A stretch of DNA of 64,000 bases from Oidiodendron maius Zn (taxonomy: Eukaryota; Ascomycota; Leotiomycetes; Myxotrichaceae). Positions within the stretch are counted from its first letter, which is position 1. The number at the start of each line of letters is the position of its first letter. Below are positions 25,014 to 37,088 of this stretch, one piece after another. The stretch is taken from positions 1,364,001 through 1,428,000 of the forward strand of contig KN832870.1 of assembly GCA_000827325.1 (NCBI GenBank). The letters are read 5' to 3'. The translations under genes and the position numbers were made by a program. The notes under the pieces were generated by a model that worked only from the letters and a program-made list of their open reading frames with translations, did no database searches and had not been told where the DNA came from.

Positions 25014-26767
25014 CTACCACCCAGAAACAGCCTTCAGCCTCAAACGCATTCCGTTCTTCGGCTTCACCGTTAGCGCACCATACGGAATGGGCACCTCGTC
25101 CGGATCCGCCATCTCGATCTCAAACGCGCCACAGAAGACCGCAACAAGGCACTTCAACTCCGCCTTGGCGAAGTCTTTCCCGATACAACTTCGTGGGCCG
25201 TGCAAGAATGTCAGAATATTATAATTGCTCACGGCGCCGCCGGTATTATTTGCACGGCCGGTCTTCTCGTCGATCCAGCGCTCGGGAATGAATTCTGTGG
25301 CATTAGGACCCCAGTATTTTTCGGCACGGTTGATGGCCCAGGGTACGACATATGCGCGGGTGCCTTTGGGAACGAAATGTGTCCCGATGGAGGTGTCTTT
25401 GTTGGCGACGCGTAGCGAGACGGGGACGGTGGGGTAGAGACGGAGAGTCTCGAGACAGACGGCGTTGAGGAGTGGGAGAGATTCGAGCGTGCTGGCGAGG
25501 TCGAATGTCGGATCGGAGGCGGATGATAGGGAGGGGAGCTTGGTGTGGATTTCGGCACGTAGGCGGGCTTGGATGGTGGGGTGAGAGGCGAGGAGATACA
25601 TTACCCAGGTGAATGCTGAGGATGTGGTTTCGTGGCTGGGAGGGGAATGTTAGTCTGGCTTGTCCTGGAATGATGATGCGGGATGGGGAGACGTACCCTG
25701 CGGCGAGGAATGTGAGTAGTTGTTGGCCGAGCATGTCGTCCCCGAAGTCATTAGACTTGAGCAGGATGGACAGGATGTCGACATGGTTCTCGCTCTGATC
25801 CTTCATGAGAGCTTTCTTATCCTGGATCAGTTGGGCGGTGCATCTCTTGATCACCCCTGTGGTCCTCTTCAGTGATTTATTGAGATTCCACGGTAGCCTG
25901 GCGATAACCCAACGGGGGAGGAACAAGTGCGCAGTGAAGAAGGCTGCCTTGTTGGCAGTCGGCTCGAGGATTTCCTCGTAGTTCTTTGCAAGCTCATTAT
26001 CAGACGTTGTGAGGGAGTGAAAGTCTCGACCGAAGGCCGCCACGCCGATGATATCCAGAGTGGCCTTGTTCGCCCACTGGTTAATCTCCACTATTTCATT
26101 ACCTCCTTTCGACTCAGCGGCCACGCAGTCTTTCATCTCAAGTGCTTTTGACCAGAAGAGAGGATACAGATCCTTAATATGGCGGAAGCTGAAAGCTGGT
26201 GAGGCATGCTTCCTCTGGAACTTGTGTTCGTCGCCCTCGACAACAATCAAGCCGTCCCCGAGGACAATGCGCAGGAACTGACGAATGAAAGATGGCTTCT
26301 CATAGTCATAAGCCTTGTGAACTAAGACTTCTGAGAGCGATGCGGGGTCTGTCAGGAGCAACCAGTCTCGGTTCATAAGCCCCTGTAGGCGAATGATCCC
26401 GTCATTAGGGATTTCATTCATGAAGCGCAGGAAACTCTGGCCTGCTGGTCGTTCAAATGACGCAAACGTATGGCCGAAGATGGGCATAGCATTCTATATC
26501 GTTTTAGCCACATAGATATTTAAAATACTGATAGGAGTCCGAAATAGTTACCTTAGGCCCAGGGAATTTTCGGAACGGACTGAAAAATGGCGGGTATATG
26601 AACAGGTTATAGATAGCCAAGAGGGAGGACACAACGCCCGCGAAAGCGAAGAAGCGCCTTCTTATCGGGAGATTTGGGAACAGTTCTGGCAGTAGTGATA
26701 TCTGGCCCACGGTTAGGGCAGAAGAGAGGACCAGTAATAATATGGGAGTTGGGATTGAGGGCGCCAT
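25014..26767 (-). CDS. cytochrome P450 monooxygenase
   Basis: Predicted exons: 26767-26552, 26493-25697, 25635-25014; phases agree, 544 aa. An N-terminal hydrophobic anchor (residues about 7-60, two hydrophobic stretches) is followed by the Pro-rich hinge FRKFPGPK. The I-helix oxygen-binding motif AGHETTSS is created at the exon 2/exon 3 junction. ETLRLYP supplies the ExxR of the K-helix, FIPERW the PERF-like motif, and FLHGPRSCIG the haem-binding loop with Cys at about residue 488. It is thus an ER-anchored class II P450 with all key residues. The substrate cannot be told from sequence; no biosynthetic backbone gene lies nearby, so a role in xenobiotic or lipid oxidation is as likely as secondary metabolism. 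Confidence 0.92.
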
Positions 26768-27296
26768 GTTGACGACAATTAGAAGATGACCGTGCAGAAG
26801 ATATCTAGAGTGAGGAGGAAGAGAACATTAAGACAGATTATAGGGTGTCTATATAGGCATCTGCAGCTTCTATGAATATATACAGGTGGCAAGAAAATAG
26901 GATATGGAAGGAAGTTGGACAAGTTTAAACCCTGGAATACCTCGGTCTCACGTTCAGCGCAGATCTCTTGTGAATTGGGTTCCTGCCGCGGCACGTGATC
27001 ATACATGAAGTGGTGTCGTACGCAAGAGACTACGTAGGTTATGGTTAAAAGTGTCAGGCAGGAATAATACGACGAATTAGAGCTTAGGGAGACAATTAAA
27101 ACCTAGAATTGCTGCCTAGAGATGGCGGCCTGTGTACGTGCAACAAAGGTTATCTATGCGTTTCCCAGATTGCTCAAGCGGTCCGCATATTAGTTCGAAC
27201 GGACGTAATACGGGGTCTCCCCATTAGAAATGACCTGGAAAACACTCGAAATGGCCTAAAAACACACATATCTCGTAGCGTATCAATGAGATTTGT
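26768..27296. other. upstream region of P450; edge of decayed island
   Basis: No gene is recognised. It presumably contains the P450 promoter (minus strand). A+T content rises toward 27 kb where decayed sequence begins. Confidence 0.35.
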
Positions 27297-28420
27297 CTAG
27301 CCCGTACTGTTATACCCAACTGATCCCAGATTGGCCTGGAATTGCAACCCGTGATACTCTAACGTATTCGGCATTGGCACATCTGAATGCACGTTGTAGT
27401 TATCCAAAGAGAAGAGAAGAGACCAGTCCCCGATATGGTAAGGACTCATCTCTGACCTCTCGTCGCGGACGTGTTCCGTCTCAGTTATCTGCGACGACTG
27501 ATTATAGAGCATATTCGCTGTTGACTATGTCCGAAACTGTGTCTGATCGTTGATGGAGGTATTCAAATTTGAATCAGGGGGAGCGTGCTCGTGGCCTTTG
27601 ATCTTGCGACTTGAACGGTCGAGGATGTCTGTCCAAAGGATCCGAATCCAGCGTTCTAAAATGTCGCATTGTTCAAATTGTTTCAGAACGATCAGACTCT
27701 GGCGCAGCTTTATATTAGCAAATTCTCAGAAAAGTTTACGAGAGCGGAAGCATTATCTTACTCTAACGCTAGAAAAGTCCTATTGGTGAGTCTTCGACGA
27801 ATAACTACACTTTAGAGGAGAGGTCAATGCCTGTATTTAGTGTTGTCACAACTCAAAATGCTTATGCTCATATACTAGTTTCCTAACGATTAATCTTCAA
27901 CAAAGGCTATAAGGCCAAAGCAGCAAAAGAGATTTACGACCAGAAGATTCAGATATTATCCTGGACACCGCGAATAGCATCACCCGGCTTGTCGAAGACT
28001 CGATGATATATTGGAGCCTAGAATATTTTCCAATGATGTGGTGCGTAGTCCGTAGTTTCCATCTCAGATACTTAAGTCTAACAGTATTAGGGTGACTGCT
28101 ATATTCGCAGCTATGAATGTTCAATACTTCACATATCTGCGGGAAGATCGCCCGGATCCTCGGAAGGCTATCGTGCTATGCGCGAAATGTTGTTTGCACA
28201 TCTTGCTGCGCTTTATAACGAGTCTCAGGATCGGCGTTAAGATAGAGGATAGAAGGAGAGCAATAGCAGAAGAACAGCTTTGCCGCCTCATGGTTCAGTC
28301 CAACTTGTCCAATAACGTAATTTGCTGTTTCTACAGGCTCAGACGGGAAGTCGTCAAGTGTCAGGTCTTCAACATCGCAATCTAGATCGTTAATAACTAT
28401 TGGCACGCCTACTATCAATA
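27297..28420 (-). pseudogene. fungal-specific transcription factor remnant (Zn2Cys6 class, regulatory domain)
   Basis: Three minus-strand pieces read in order like the fungal transcription-factor middle-homology region and C-terminus, but in different frames with stops. At about 28418-28176: GVPIVINDLDCDVEDLTLDDF, the usual DxDCDV start of the region. At about 27720-27545: LRQSLIVLKQFEQCDILERW then IRILWTDILDRSSRKIKG. At 27512-27297: LLFSLDNYNVHSDVPMPNTL, YHGLQFQANLGSVGY. The DNA-binding zinc cluster is not visible upstream. Multiple frameshifts and stops argue against function. Family assignment is by pattern only. Confidence 0.5.
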
Positions 28421-29690
28421 CCAGTTGCCTATCTTGAATCTGGGGATATATAAGTATCAGTTCTTTAAGTTGTTAAGAGAACTTATATATAAACACCACT
28501 AGATACGCTTCCACAGGACTTGAGTAGCTCTTGGTATCTAACTTCTATTAGTGCCCCTATATATTCCTATACACTGTACAGATCTGATAGCTGTAACAAG
28601 CTACCACAGGGAATCTTTGAATGCTGTTTGCTGCCCCAACCAATAATGCAATAGGAAGCATAACTGAAGTATACTTATACAGTCAGAGGTGCTATCTGAG
28701 GCAAACAAACTTTTTGCCTAGCTAAAGAGGTTGTCTCTAGCATTATTTCTTGTATTGTAGCCTACAAGATGGAAGATTGCAGGGTCGCATTAACTTCAGC
28801 CTATAAAGAGCATACTGCAGAGGAGAGTTACAGAAATGCTTCCCTCCTCTACGGAAGATAGGAACGATGGTCTATCCAATATAGGAAAATAGATATAGAA
28901 ACAAGAGAAATATGACTCGATAAGGCGTTGTCTTAATTGTTGAAAAGGCAGATCTTCTGGGAATTCTGTTGAGGGCTTAACTGGAGCTGTTACGCTACTA
29001 TATACAGGATCTGCAGCCTAAGGGCTAACAGATCGTGTCCGACTTAATCTATCAGTAAATATCATAGCGACAGGCTGATGCAAGTTCATACAGCTAATAG
29101 TGGCAGTGTACGCAAGATAGGAAGCAAACCAACTTTTGCCTAGGAATAAAGGTCTGCTCTCTTATCAGTTTCTAGCCCTGTTTACGTTTGCTCCTGCAGC
29201 TGTATTTCATACGGTTGCAACTGTCTGACCGGATATCTTAGCGACAACTAGGGAACCGCCATCATTATACGACTTTTCTAAATTCAAAGAAAACTATAGA
29301 TTGTAAGCAGTTCTTGTAGGTGGTACTATTGACTGCTTTCCTACAGTCTGCTGGATTATAGATGTAAGATTTGATTCGGGAGTGAGAATCTGTAGGCTGT
29401 CTTCAGACTTATTTAGATTGATAAATCTCCCAGCGGAGCCTTTAAAGGTTCAACCAGCTTGTTATCAAGCAAAATTTCTCGTATAAGATACACGAGATAG
29501 GTACCTTGTCCTTTTTGACCGAATAAACGACACTCGTGGTTTTTGGCATTACGGCAGCTGGAACATGGTAACCCGACCACCGAGGCGTCGCATTTGATCC
29601 GCTTCTTATTGCATCTCTCACATGCGGTCGCCCTTCGTTGCCTCTGAGTTGGTCTTTGACAATCAATTCTTCAACTGAAATCAAAAGCAT
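28421..29690. repeat. A+T-rich decayed repetitive DNA
   Basis: No coding sequence. Two diverged direct copies are visible: AGGCAAACAAACTTTTTGCC at about 28691 and AAGCAAACCAACTTTTGCC at about 29122, both followed by TAG-(4-6 nt)-AAAG and preceded by ATACAG 30-45 nt upstream. This looks like old mobile DNA degraded by transitions. Confidence 0.4.
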
Positions 29691-31196
29691 ATTCATCCAT
29701 TGGACTGGGAGCCGGACTCGGAGCAGGCTACTTGGCATATGGAAACTCCTTCTTTCACGATCAGTCTTGTAATGTGTCAACTTTGGAACTGAATAGAGCA
29801 ATGTATCTAAAGCACAACCTTGCGGAAGATAATATCCGGCAAGCATGCGCAGAATTTGCAGACACAGTTGGGAAAGAGCATGTTTCACTAGTTCATGCAG
29901 ACCTATTGAGCTATTCAGGATCACATTATCAATCTTATCCATGGACAGAAGACACTGTCGTGCTTGGGCAAGTAGTAGGCTATCCAAACACGACTGAAGA
30001 AGTTTTCCAAAGTTGTCAATATCTGTCATCGCCGTAGACCCCCCATCACTCCGTCTTTAGGTGGCACTTCCATTGAAGGACAATACATCCCGACATATGG
30101 CGGGATCTGTGTAGATTTCACTCGCATGGATAAGATCCTCAGAACTAACTCCCTAGACCTTGATTGTACTGTACAGCCAGGTCTCTGATGGGTTGATCTC
30201 AACAACGCTCCAGAATCTGAAAATTGGTTCTTTCTTGCTGATCCAGACCAGGGGCCATGATCGGAGGAATGGTTGGCACAGGCTGCTCCGGAACAAACGC
30301 TGTAGCGTATGGGACTGAAAGATTGAGTCGTCTCACTTGCAGTTGTTCACGCAGATGGCATCATCATTAAGACTCGTCAACGTCCAAGAAAATCATCTGC
30401 AGGATATGATCTGACAAGGACGTTCATTGGAAGCGAAGGCACTCTCGGATTAATCACCGAAGCCACTTTGAAGCTGGCCGTCAAACCGAAGTGTGAGGTG
30501 GTTGCAGCCTGCACCTTTCCACCGATTCGGAAGGCAGCGTTAGCAGTTCAGTCAATCGTCTCCCGAGGATTGCAGGTTGCCGCCGTTGAGATTCTCAATG
30601 AAGTTCAAATGCGAAGCATCAATGAAGCCAAATCCACCACCCGCATATGGAAGGAAGGACCTTCGCTATTCTTCAAGTTTAATGGCAGCTCAGACGTAGC
30701 AGTCAATGATACAGCTAATCTTGTGAAAAGTATTACTGAAAGCCACGGATCAACTTCTTTCACCTTTGCATCTTCAGCGGACGAGCGAGAGGAGTTATGG
30801 TCGGCCAGGAGAGCCTCGTTATGGAGCATAATGGCTCTACGAAAGTCGCCGGAGGATAAGGTATGGATCACTGATGTGACTGTTCCACTAAGGCGTCTAG
30901 CAGATACCATCGAGAAGACGAAAAAGGATATCGTGCAATCTGGGTTACTCGGCGCTGTGTTTAGACATGTGGGGGATGGAAACTTCCACACTTTGATCTT
31001 ATATTCAGATACGGAAAAGGATATTGCCAAGGGCTTGGTTCCCAGAATGGTGGATATGGCGATTGCCATGGAGGGGGCTGTAACAGGGGAATATGGAGTG
31101 GGCTTGGTGAAGAGAGACTATCTCGAATCGGAGCTTGGAAAGAGTACAGTTGATATAATGAGAATGGTTTGTACCCACTACCTTCCTGGAATTTGA
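29691..31196 (+). pseudogene. D-lactate dehydrogenase (FAD-linked) pseudogene
   Basis: Pieces in order: 29700-30037 includes a presequence-like membrane stretch (GAGLGAGYLAYGNSFF) and a domain start with VVGYPNTTEEVFQSCQYLS. At 30060-30310, FAD-domain fragments in shifting frames include GGTSIEGQYIPTYGGICVDF, then DPDQGPMIGGMVGTGCSGTN and AVAYGT. At about 30340-31160, a long intact frame includes GSEGTLGLITEATLKLAVKP, SADEREELWSARRASLWSI, FRHVGDGNFHTLILYSD and GEYGVGLVKRDYLE. Intact relatives have GEHGVG; the His is Tyr here. The last exon (normally ending NPGKV) is missing. The ancestral enzyme oxidises D-lactate in mitochondria with cytochrome c as acceptor. Several stops and frameshifts in the FAD domain mean it is dead. 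Confidence 0.8.
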
Positions 31197-31299
31197 TCCT
31201 AGGCCATTACCTGCCCCTCATCAGCTTCGTCTTGGAGGTAACTTCACAATGCTAGAGATTTCAAACATATGGTAATCAGAGTCAATTGTTAATAACTCG

Positions 31300-32120
31300 A
31301 AGCTAACTTCGCATCTCTCTAGGCCATGTTTGTACTCTTATTCAAGGAAATATCGAGATCGATTATATTGGGAAGGGTGATATTCAGGAGAGCGAGATTG
31401 TTAGCGAGCCAGCTCCAGTGGGTGCGCAATAGGGGCGATATATTACCATTTGGGGGTTCTTGATAATGGCTTCATTATATGCTTTATGCCTGAAGATATG
31501 CTGATGAAACTTGCCCACGAAGACTGTTCGCGTGGCTATCAGATCTATGGCAGTAAATCATCATCCTACATCCTCAAGCATACTGGGCTGGCTGATATCA
31601 ACCAGCAGGTTTTGAGGCCACTCACCGACCAGCTCATTGGAAATAGAACAACGCCCATTCGCAGATTTATGATGACCTGGCTCTTCTGCTTGTGCATATC
31701 AAAGACTGAGAGGCACGAAATGGACCTTGTCAATCACGATGTTCCTCTTTGTAGTAGTCCGTGCTGGCATCTCAAAAACGGTGTACATTTGTCACGACTA
31801 CCCAGCAGCCCCTCCAATTTCAATCTGTCAGAAAAACGAGAAATGATGGACTGCATGAGGGAAAAGTTTGTCGTTACACGACATCAAGACCCTGTGTGGG
31901 AGCCCCAATCATCATGTTGGGCATCAATATCTCCCTAGTTTTGTGCGACGACCGTTTGTTACCTGGGCTCCACAATCACTTGTTCTACAGTGTCAGGTGG
32001 GCGCCATTAGCAATGAAGAAGTTCATATGCGGAGGATGGAGAATGGGAGCAGCCGTCGAAGAATTTGTTCTTGATAGTTCGATAACCGACATCTCCAATG
32101 TTCAAATTGTGGGGCAGTAA
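31300..32120 (+). pseudogene. unidentified decayed coding sequence
   Basis: Several plus-strand frames look like fragments of one protein: IQGNIEIDYIGKGDIQESEI near 31345, DNGFIICFMPEDMLMKLAHE near 31465, and SLHDIKTLCGSPNHHVGHQY near 31870. They lie in different frames separated by stops. I do not recognise the family. Proximity to the D-lactate dehydrogenase pseudogene may be chance. Confidence 0.3.
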
Positions 32121-33775
32121 GGAGAGCACAAACATTTTGAGTTGTCAGGCTCGCCATTGTTGCACACACCTTTCACAGAGGACGTTTCGAAACCTAAAGC
32201 CCTCAGGGATAGTTACCACGCCCTAGATTTGAAATCCTTGATGTTTTACATATCAAATCTTGAATCTCAAATATATCCCCGCGCCGAAGTGCAAAAATAG
32301 GCCTCAAGCTTTTAATATATGACAGGTATGATCTCACAACGGATTGAGCACCGAAGCACCGAGCGCGGAAGGGTGGGAACCGAAGATGGCGAGAGGGCGT
32401 TCCAAGTTTGTTGGCCTTCAGATTGTTGGCTCCGCCCGAACAGTATATCAGCGCCTGTAAGTGGTTGACAGGGTGCCAAACGGGAAAGACTTCGGGGCCT
32501 GTTTTCCGGATGAGCATCTATTGTGCGTAACACATACTCAGTAGAAGCACAACCACCGGCTTAGCAACGGCAGCCTGTGCCAAAATTGATGAATTATTCA
32601 TTCCTAACATGCTCTAAATTGAGAACCTAACATGCAAATAAGTGCCCGGACTGCTCTTCTCCAATATCATCGGCTGTGAGTGGCGAGAGAGATTGGCGCG
32701 CAAGCTCCGTGAATCCACAACCTTCCCATTTGACGTACAAAATGGGGATCTCTAGTGTGATCCCCTGTTTCTGTGCTGAGATCTCAGAGGTTGCTTGACG
32801 GGCAAGGGGAGGTGAGGCAAGGGGGTTTTCTGCGCAGCAGTGCATGGCAATATCCCATGTTGAACAAGTTGGGGGCATGGAAGTGCGTGAAATACAGTGC
32901 TGCAAACGGTACATCTGCGGGCAACATCCATGACTTATTGCCAGTGAGATAACCTCCTAGCAGGCTGCCCGCTTGACAGACCTGCTGATTACCTTGGAGC
33001 GAGTTTGGCTAGTCAGAACCTCGACAGGGAAGGTATCAGCAAGCACAATATTAATATTAGATATCCCGTCTCAGGATTGGAAGAAGCTCCCATCTCTGTC
33101 CCCAAGTTCTGGTAACCCATCTCAGACCGTCTCACTGTGACTCGATGGGGTGTTGGATCGCAGCCCGTCTCGTGCCGCCGCCTGTCTCCGGCCCACAGGT
33201 TGAGGGGAATGCCCCAGTTCGTTGGGACGGCGTGACTCTGCTTTCCTCTGTCGTCCGAACATTGTATCCAGTTCATAGAGCTTCAGTTTCAGTGGAGATA
33301 ATGTGGTCGTGCTTTGACAGGGATATCGCCTCTTCTGATCTTCGCGGTGGCGCCCAGATCAACGCTCTTGGCACGGTCGGCACATCGCCATTAGCTACCT
33401 GGCAAACATAAGGGCTGCTGGTAGGGCCGCCAGCGATTGCTAGTGTGTTGGACGTGCGCGTAGGAACGGTTTAAGGCTGTGCCTCGAAGATCGCCAGTCG
33501 TATCCGAACAACTAGTCTAACAGGGAACGAAGCGCTCGTTACCTAGTATGTAGGACAGTGATCCTCAAGTCCTTGGATTAACTCCCCGTGCCGCTTCCAT
33601 CTATAGTGTATACTTTAGTTACTTTGAACCCTATGTCACTAACTAGCGAGGCCCCTTCTCCCCTCCTACATCCAGCTGTCACCCATCGACCAGTCGTCCG
33701 TTTCACTCAGTACGATTAGGCCCTAATAGTCGGCGTATGTCGCTAAATTTACAGACAAGCTTCTTCTAAGGGGGG
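32121..33775. other. decayed intergenic DNA
   Basis: No gene is recognised in 1.65 kb. Frames at 32203-32517 (-), 32627-32914 (-) and 33145-33411 (+) have no recognisable features. The last part (33480-33775) could be the internal 3' end of a retroelement next to the candidate LTR. Confidence 0.35.
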
Positions 33776-34040
33776 TGATGATGGCTGAGTTAAGAACAAG
33801 GCTAGTCACGTGGCGTTGGCGTATTATAAGTGAAGCGCTAGCGGTGTAGTCGGCGGTTGCTCTCCATGACTGGCTGTAGCTACAGGGTTAAGGATGACCT
33901 AGTAGCTGTATTTTATATTCGAGTCCTTCCGTAGCCTCGAGTCTACTTCTACTTTTCTCCTTAGCTTAGTATTCTCGTAATAATACAATACTTCTCATCT
34001 GCGACTCTATCATTGAGTTTTCTATACTGAGGTTGTCACA
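33776..34040 (+). repeat. candidate solo or 3' LTR (Gypsy-like)
   Basis: A purine run AAGGGGGG (33768-33775) is directly followed by TGATGATGG and the segment ends in GGTTGTCACA (34040), so it has TG...CA ends after a polypurine tract as 3' LTRs of fungal Gypsy elements do. Length is 265 bp. I see no partner LTR, primer-binding site or reverse transcriptase in the window. Identification is by pattern only. Confidence 0.4.
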
Positions 34041-34300
34041 CCTTACCTCTAAGAGAGTAGGAGGAAGGAAGGAGGTATTAGATTAAGGGCTACAAATTAC
34101 ATAAAAAGGGTATATAGGTGGCTAAAAAGAAAAAAGCGAAGAAGCTAGTCAGGAGGTAGATTTAAATAATATCGATTAATAAACTCTTTACTACTTGGTA
34201 TTAGCTGTATATAATACTAGTACATAGTAATATATTAATAAGTAGGTTAGGGTATCGAATTAAGCTAGTCGTCGCATTGAGTCGTTGACCACTGATATGC
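34041..34300. other. A+T-rich spacer
   Basis: Low-complexity A+T-rich DNA downstream of the transporter gene; nothing further seen. Confidence 0.35.
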
Positions 34301-37088
34301 TTAATCGGTCGGGCAGAAATCGTAGTTACCATTGACGTTGTTGCCCCACCATGAAGGGAACGGTATAGAAGGTCCACCGGCACCGAAGACCGCGAAGGAC
34401 AGGATGAAGAGTACCGAGAGACTGGCACCATCCCATGCGCCGGTGACCAAGTAAGCATAGTCGCGGAAGATGCGGGGGTGGTAGTTTCGAAGGTAGAATT
34501 GTTGGAAGAACCCAGCAATAAGCTGGCTGAAGATGACGCAAGTCTGGGACGCGTTGTAAGGGATATAGCCGGCGTATTGAATAAACTGGGGGAAGTTGAT
34601 CTCGTCGAGCGAGAAGCCTCGAATCTTGGGGACGATCTAAGAGCGCTCAGAGTCAGCAGGGGGAAAGGCAAAGTAAGATACTATCAATGTGGAGAAGAGC
34701 TGCACCTACATAAAATACAATACGGTGGGCGACAACGAAACCGGCGCCAATAACCAGTCCTAAAGGCACTATTGCATACCTGTCGCCAGTTTTGTAGAGG
34801 TATTTGGCCAGTGCCCAAGAAGCGGCGTTAGTGTTGTACGACTGAATAGTTGCCCCGCTCCAGGACGAGTCGCCATTACTGTTTATCAGAAGATCGCGAT
34901 TGCCATTCACAATGGAGATCATGACGACGTAGTTGATGAAAGCTCCGAATACGGTACCATAGATTTGAGTCAGGAACATGATGCGGGGGGGTATTTTGAC
35001 TGCATCGATTTATCAGCATCGGGGCCGATAAGGCAGGGGAAATTGACACTTACGGTATTCACCCATCTTCAAGTCATTGCACAGGTTGACACAGTTTGCA
35101 ATCGTGTTGTGCGACCATGCCGCAAAGTACATGTTACCAACGGGGCGTCCAGGTATCATGAGACCCCCCAACATTTTAGACAGGTTGTTCGTGGCAATAC
35201 CATTGCCGAAGCGAGAGTAGAGAATGGTGCTCTGCCTTAACGTCAGACTGCTTGTTTTTTACGGAAGACTTACTCTTTGGGTATACTCACAAAAGGTGCG
35301 ATAAGGATTCCTAGAATCAACGAAACGATGTACCCCCAAATCGGCAGAGTGATGTTCTCCTTGGCGACGACAATGATACCAAGAACGAAACTGAAAAGAA
35401 GCACGAGGCCGTACCACCACCATGGTGTTTCCTTGTAATTATTGGCCATGTGCGTATGATGTCGGTCGTCGAAGCTCCCTGATCTTGCGCTTAGGTACGC
35501 TCTCTTGATGTCTCCGCCCCAAAAGAGGATGCAGTGGGCAATCAAGGCGCCAATCTAGAAGATTTTCAGTCTGGGACGAGACGAGTGATGGAAGTGCACT
35601 AGTCTAGGGTACTTACAGCAGCATTCGCCATGAACATTGAGTAGGCAAAGGTCCCGCTGAGTTGTGGGATACCAGTACTCTCCAGGGCTGTGGTATTAAG
35701 CACACCCCCGGAAAAGACTTCATCGATGGGATATTTTGAGCCGTCCGCTTGTAGGAGTCGCGTCGACATGAATGGTAGCGATTTGGATCCCCAGGCATTG
35801 CTATAGTAGATGCCGAGCATCGCAGCATAGCAGACAATATACCCTACAAGCGAGTTAAGTTGTAGCTTAAGAGGAAGAGCTGTATTGAACGAAGTGATCT
35901 GCATGAGATTATTTTAGTCAGCCTTGTTACTTCGGACGACGAAGCACCATCTTACATATTGCCAATCGAAAGAGATGTTGAAAAGTCCCAGTCCCTCGTT
36001 GTTGATAGATCCGCCGAAAAGATTCGTGAGAATAGAGGCCTTATTGCCAGTAGCGTGCATTGAGGCCAGGCAGGGGACGGATACAGAGTTGAGCCACGGC
36101 CACATGTAGGCAGGGAACCACTCGTAGGCAAACATGCTCCCATAAGCGTACCAGAAGTATCGGAGAGGCTTGGAATTCTTCAGGTCCTGCCAGTGAAGTC
36201 CTTGGAGGGTTTTGACCGTTGGCAGTGTACTCCAGTAGACGGCTTCGACATGCCAGACGGCAATGGGACGCAGAAGACCGGCAAGTCCATATCCAAACAG
36301 TCCAATAGATATCACAGCCAAAATGACAGTCGTGGCCGACAGCGGCAGGTTGTAGAAGAGATCTTGTGCGGCAAACACGGTAATCGTAGCGGCACCGTTG
36401 GAGGCGGCTGTGGCAGTGATGGAGCATATCGAGTGCTCTTTCAAACCCCAGGGCCCATAGTTGAAAAAGGACACGATCTTGATCCATGCAGGAGTTTTGC
36501 CCTGACCGCCTTTCGCCCTCCATCGAGCCTCCAATTTATCACCACGGGGAAGAAAGTTGGCCCATAGTTTCCCGGCGAAGTATGCAATCAAGACGATGAA
36601 TGTTCCTTGGATAGTCACTAGCGTGGGTTTGAACTAGAACAGGGTTAGGCTCTGTTGATTGAGGTGGGCAATGCGCATGGAGATATTTAAATCCCACAAC
36701 TACTCTCATGACTGACATTGTAGATCTGATACATAGAGGCCTGGAAACCGGAGAGCCCAGTGGCCAAGAACATAGCCCGAAAGGTCAACGCAGAGTCTCC
36801 ATCATCCCGCATTGACAGCAGGTGTTTAGCCGCATCGGCACCGGTGATAATGATAGCGCCCTCATTGTCGCTATCCTCCTTGTCGTGTTCGTCGCCATCG
36901 CTCACTGGAACAGTTTTGATCTCGAAATCCTCTACCAGCGCGCCATCTTTGGGAAGCTCTTTTTCCTCGACAGAATGGCTCAGGCCGATCTTCTCGTTAA
37001 TAGCTTCGTGGCTGGGGATGTCCGAGACGTTGCCAATGGTGGTGTTGACCCCTCCCAGGACAATCGTGTCGACGTTGGGTGCTGGCAT
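34301..37088 (-). CDS. OPT-family oligopeptide transporter
   Basis: Predicted seven exons: 37088-36717, 36633-35956, 35898-35617, 35554-35291, 35231-35054, 34999-34710, 34636-34301; total 2400 nt, 799 aa, all phases consistent. An acidic cytosolic N-terminus (about 100 residues) precedes the first membrane region (ALTFRAMFLATGLSGFQASM). Family signatures include NYGPWGLKEHSICSITATAA, with the KEH motif, FFNYGPW before it, and WSHNTIANCVNLCNDLKMGE later. Many hydrophobic segments cover the rest, as expected for roughly 12-16 helices. OPT proteins are proton-coupled plasma-membrane carriers of tetra/pentapeptides, glutathione or metal chelates. The substrate is not predictable. It lies at the edge of a decayed island but is itself intact. 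Confidence 0.93.
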
